64,000 nt of DNA from positions 2,923,029-2,987,028 of the forward strand of contig NZ_CH902578.1 in NCBI RefSeq assembly GCF_000152805.1, written 5' to 3'. Source of the DNA: Maritimibacter alkaliphilus HTCC2654. GTDB taxonomy: Bacteria; Pseudomonadota; Alphaproteobacteria; Rhodobacterales; Rhodobacteraceae. The notes below the pieces were generated by a model, which made no database searches, was not told the DNA's origin, and worked only from the letters and a program-made list of their open reading frames with translations. Shown in pieces: positions 61,716 to 64,000 of the stretch (its first letter is position 1; the number at the start of each line of letters is the position of its first letter). The position numbers and the translations under genes are program-made.

Positions 61716-63773
61716 TCAGGCGCCCCGCCCGCGCGGCACGAGACCGTACCTGTTTCGGTTCGCGCGATCCAACGCGCCCGACTCGATGAATTGGGCAATC
61801 AGGGGACCAAGCTGAATGTCGATGCGATCCTGATCATGCTGAACGGTGCCTCTGGGCACCTCGGCCCCGATGTGGATTTGAACAGTCGCGCCGCCGGACT
61901 TGGTGTGATCAACGACCGTTTCGTTGGGGTGGAGGATGGCAGGAAACCCGCCCAATCCATCGACACCGCCAGATCTGGGACCTGCGCCCGTGTGACCACC
62001 ACCCGCAAAAGAAAGGAGGCCGCCACCACCCCCTGCGGCCACGCCACCGAAAAGACCACCGATTAGAGAGCCGCCAGTGCCGCCGAAGGCGAGACTCATC
62101 AAAGCCTGGAAGCCCTTCGAGATGGCGAGCTTAAGAAGGTCGCGCATCGCAGAGCGGACAAAGTCGTTCACCGCAGCCTTCAGGTCGTCCAGGTTGTCGA
62201 CGTTCTCCATGACGAGGACACCGAAATCTCCCAGAAAATCCCCGACTTCCTGAGTATAGTTCTTGAGCTCCTCTCCGCTCTTCAGGAACTGGTCCTGAGC
62301 CTTCTGCAGATAGGTGTTGAACTCGTCTTGTGTGATTTTTCCGGCGTTCAGGCTCTGAGTCAGGAGGTCAGTAGCTTCACGGTATTGTTGCATTCCCTTG
62401 TAAACGGGATCGAGTTGCCCGAGCAGCGTGTCGAGTGAACGAGTGAGCTTGTCGGCCTCGTCCCCAGCGCCACCGCTACTACCGCGGTTGCCGTCGGTAT
62501 CGCGAAGAGCTGCGAGCGCAGCTTTCTCGGCGGCCGACATCACGGCCAGCTGGCGCGCGTTGTTAATGTATTGGCTGCGTTGGCCCCGAATACCCATCGC
62601 ATTCTGCAAGCCGATGTCGATACCCGAGGGAACGCGCGCATCGAACTGAGCGCCGGCCAGAGCGCCGGCCTGATCAATCGGTTGCCCGACGGTATCAAGC
62701 TTGATCTTCTGAACCAGCAGGTCGTTGACCTGCTGGTTTGCGAGCGCTTGAGCAGCCGAAAAAGCTCTGCCGAGTTGGTCGGCAAGCGAAGAGGCGACGG
62801 CGACGGACGGCTTTAGGGCGGGCGCGACACCGCTGGCAGCATCGGATAGGGCGTCCATGACAGCCCGAGCTTCCTCCGAATTGCGCATGAGCTTGATCAT
62901 CTCGCTGACGACCGAACGCATTTCTGGCGGAAGGTCGCTGGCCGTGATGTTCATTTGCCGCATGTACTGCAGCACATTGGCAAAGGCATCTTCTTGCGCG
63001 CGCGCGCCGTCCGCGTTTCGCCAGTCTGACAAAAGGCCTTCGAACTTCCGGGCTTCTGCACCAGCCAGACCGAACTGATCAGTGATCCGGAGAAGGGTGT
63101 TTCGCAGTTCTCGACCACCCGTGGCAGAGGTCTCAAACATCCGGATAGAGTCGCCGACCGCAAGGGTCAGGGCTTCAATGCCCGCCGTTGCCTCTGCCGT
63201 TGCGATTTCGGCCTGAACCTTCGCATATGCCCGAACCTTGTCAGCCGCTTCGCCGTACTTTTCTGCCAGATCCCCCGCCGACATCGACAAAACGTCCAGC
63301 GGATCATTCAGCCTCGAGACGATCCCTTCGACGGACTTCAGCGCATTCTCAAGATCGTTTGCCTCTCCCTCGCTTCCGGATAAAGCCTCCATGAGGAATG
63401 GAAGTGCGATACCTGCAACAAGACCAATCGCGGTCCCTGCGGCGCCAAAAGCCAGACCCATATCCGGCAATTGAATAGCCAACGCTCTGACAAAGTCGCC
63501 GCCAGCCATTGCCTGCTGTCCGACTTGGCTTAGCTGCTGAGTCAGCATGCGCATAGACCCAGCAGCACCACCGGCGCTCTTGCCGAGCCGGGCGGTCGCA
63601 GAACCAGAATATACCAAGCTGCGTCCGTAGTTGTTGATTGTGGCACTTTTGGCGGCGGCAGTATTGATGCGCGTCAACTGGGTCTCGACACCCTTCAGGT
63701 AGTTCGACACACCCTTCATGGCCGGGCCGGTTTTATTGTCGGCTCGGACTGAGAATTTCAGATCTTGAAGCAC
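61716..63773 (-). CDS. Phage tail tape measure protein
   Basis: A 685-residue, mostly helical protein. The hydrophobic segment near 115-150 (LAFGAAGTAIGLVAGIALPFLMEAL) and the Gly-rich hydrophobic run near 570-600 are the usual membrane-inserting parts, and long helices lie between. Tail length scales with this protein, so a tail near 100 nm is expected by the rule of about 0.15 nm per residue. The start is GTG at 63773 without a clear ribosome site. Confidence 0.88.
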   Translation of the reverse strand: MLQDLKFSVRADNKTGPAMKGVSNYLKGVETQLTRINTAAAKSATINNYGRSLVYSGSATARLGKSAGGAAGSMRMLTQQLSQVGQQAMAGGDFVRALAIQLPDMGLAFGAAGTAIGLVAGIALPFLMEALSGSEGEANDLENALKSVEGIVSRLNDPLDVLSMSAGDLAEKYGEAADKVRAYAKVQAEIATAEATAGIEALTLAVGDSIRMFETSATGGRELRNTLLRITDQFGLAGAEARKFEGLLSDWRNADGARAQEDAFANVLQYMRQMNITASDLPPEMRSVVSEMIKLMRNSEEARAVMDALSDAASGVAPALKPSVAVASSLADQLGRAFSAAQALANQQVNDLLVQKIKLDTVGQPIDQAGALAGAQFDARVPSGIDIGLQNAMGIRGQRSQYINNARQLAVMSAAEKAALAALRDTDGNRGSSGGAGDEADKLTRSLDTLLGQLDPVYKGMQQYREATDLLTQSLNAGKITQDEFNTYLQKAQDQFLKSGEELKNYTQEVGDFLGDFGVLVMENVDNLDDLKAAVNDFVRSAMRDLLKLAISKGFQALMSLAFGGTGGSLIGGLFGGVAAGGGGGLLSFAGGGHTGAGPRSGGVDGLGGFPAILHPNETVVDHTKSGGATVQIHIGAEVPRGTVQHDQDRIDIQLGPLIAQFIESGALDRANRNRYGLVPRGRGA

Positions 63774-63780
63774 GGCGAGG

Positions 63781-63915
63781 TCAATTGCCCTTGAGCGTGA
63801 GGTATGTTGCGGTCACGGCGATCTGTTCTTCCGACATTTCCGCTGCGACCTCGTGCGGGTATTTGCCTAGGGCGACCGCGACCGCGAGAATGCTCTGCGC
63901 GGCCGGGTCGCCCAT
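63781..63915 (-). CDS. Tail assembly chaperone, T-like frameshift extension
   Basis: A 44-residue reading frame (MGDPAAQSILAVAVALGKY ... KGN). Its ATG overlaps the stop of the preceding frame (TGATG). It is in the -1 frame relative to that gene, and a slippery A-AAA-AAC lies just before, so it may be made mainly as the C-terminal extension of a gpG-gpGT pair, as in lambda. It lies directly before the tape measure gene, the usual place. Confidence 0.72.
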   Translation of the reverse strand: MGDPAAQSILAVAVALGKYPHEVAAEMSEEQIAVTATYLTLKGN

Positions 63916-64000
63916 CAGACGTTTTTTACGTCGTCGGACGTCATCTTGGCTCGAGCACTGTCGGCCGCCTCGATGATGCGCCGGATCACCGAAAACTCGG
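63915..64000 (-). CDS. Tail assembly chaperone, G-like (C-terminal end only)
   Basis: The last 27 codons are visible (EFSVIRRIIEAADSARAKM, then TSDDVKNV). The gene continues beyond the right edge. Composition and position fit the gpG-like chaperone that coats the tape measure protein before tail tube assembly. The identity rests on context and on the frameshift arrangement. Confidence 0.6.
   Translation of the reverse strand, partial: EFSVIRRIIEAADSARAKMTSDDVKNV
63921..63927 (-). other. Programmed -1 frameshift slippery heptamer
   Basis: On the minus strand, GTA-AAA-AAC contains the heptamer A-AAA-AAC in the correct phase, six bases before the TGA. A one-base backward slip there continues CGT-CTG-ATG-GGC, exactly into the 44-codon downstream frame. 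This is the architecture of the lambda G/GT and related tail chaperone switches. Confidence 0.78.

Larger units (their letters stand above)
46950..64000. mobile_element. Left part of a lambda-like siphoprophage
   Basis: Integrase, an XRE regulator, lysis genes and a tail module in the lambda order (assembly chaperones, tape measure, M, L, K, J, fibres; no separate I-like gene is seen) run from about 47 kb to the right edge. The late genes are all leftward, with one- to four-base overlaps. Base composition falls between 46.8 and 50.2 kb and differs from the core. The left boundary is probably near the tRNA-like fragment; the right end, with head, packaging and replication genes, is outside the window. 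Confidence 0.85.

Noticed and set aside
46950-64000. Gene transfer agent (RcGTA-like) cluster
   Set aside because: The tail genes follow the lambda order with a DUF1833-type L protein, J-like hub, fibres with repeats, integrase and repressor. The RcGTA marker proteins (the GTA TIM-barrel protein, DUF2163 and linked head genes) were not seen.
1-64000. CRISPR arrays and rRNA genes
   Set aside because: No regularly spaced repeat array and no rRNA-like sequence was seen; the only tandem repeats are coding (tail fibre) or the two 11-bp units before the integrase.

Overview
The window reads as chromosome of a high-GC alphaproteobacterium of the Rhodobacterales (Roseobacter group). The clues are the era / rnc-lepB-acpS / pdxJ / rsh-rpoZ-folK housekeeping blocks, roseobacter-type FliK, FlgD and FlgN proteins, an IalB-family periplasmic protein, DUF1491 and a compact cob operon. 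No rRNA gene, intact tRNA gene or CRISPR array was seen. Gene density is high, and many neighbours overlap by 4 bases (ATGA or GTGA), which implies translational coupling.

Layout. 1-4.3 kb: end of ETF-ubiquinone oxidoreductase, greA, a membrane protein, rlmN and an IalB-family protein. 4.5-8.8 kb: serB, then a flagellar island (flgD and fliK leftward, flgJ-like and flgN-like rightward) that ends in an amputated 5' stub of motB. 8.9-12.5 kb: an atypical DapB-like reductase, an RlmL-like methyltransferase, a GNAT protein, a run of intergenic hairpins and a 1-Cys peroxiredoxin. 12.5-18.1 kb: aldehyde dehydrogenase, era, small zinc-binding, DUF and globin genes, and a DMT exporter. 18.2-26.9 kb: the core block rnc, lepB, acpS, a LysR gene, pdxJ, rsh, rpoZ, folK. 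27-32.1 kb: NYN, VOC, DUF1801, ispH, DUF3429, methyltransferase, rnhA, a small stress membrane protein and a glutathionyl-hydroquinone reductase. 32.2-39 kb: a cobalamin operon with a small His-rich protein, cbiX, cobH, cobL, cobI, a cbiG-cobJ fusion and cobM, preceded by a strong 32-bp dyad. 39-44.3 kb: zapE, an MFS gene, a divergent Lrp/ald pair and gph. 44.5-46.8 kb: an accessory LysR / cupin / GST cassette.

From about 46.95 kb to the right edge lies the left part of a lambda-like siphoprophage. Rightward it starts with a tRNA-Ser-like fragment, 11-bp direct repeats, a tyrosine integrase, a convergent XRE regulator, and a self-contained Cache-HAMP membrane sensor gene that lacks an output domain. 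The leftward late genes, in transcription order from the right edge, are a tail assembly chaperone pair with an A-AAA-AAC slippery site, tape measure, M-, L-, K- and J-like tail-tip proteins, fibre genes, a holin-like/endolysin fusion, overlapping Rz/Rz1 spanins and a small membrane protein. Head and packaging genes must lie beyond the window.

The most interesting items are the Cache-HAMP cassette, the in-frame frameshift site, the fused holin/endolysin, the motB stub, the DapB-like protein without its catalytic His pair, and the long dyad in front of the cob operon.
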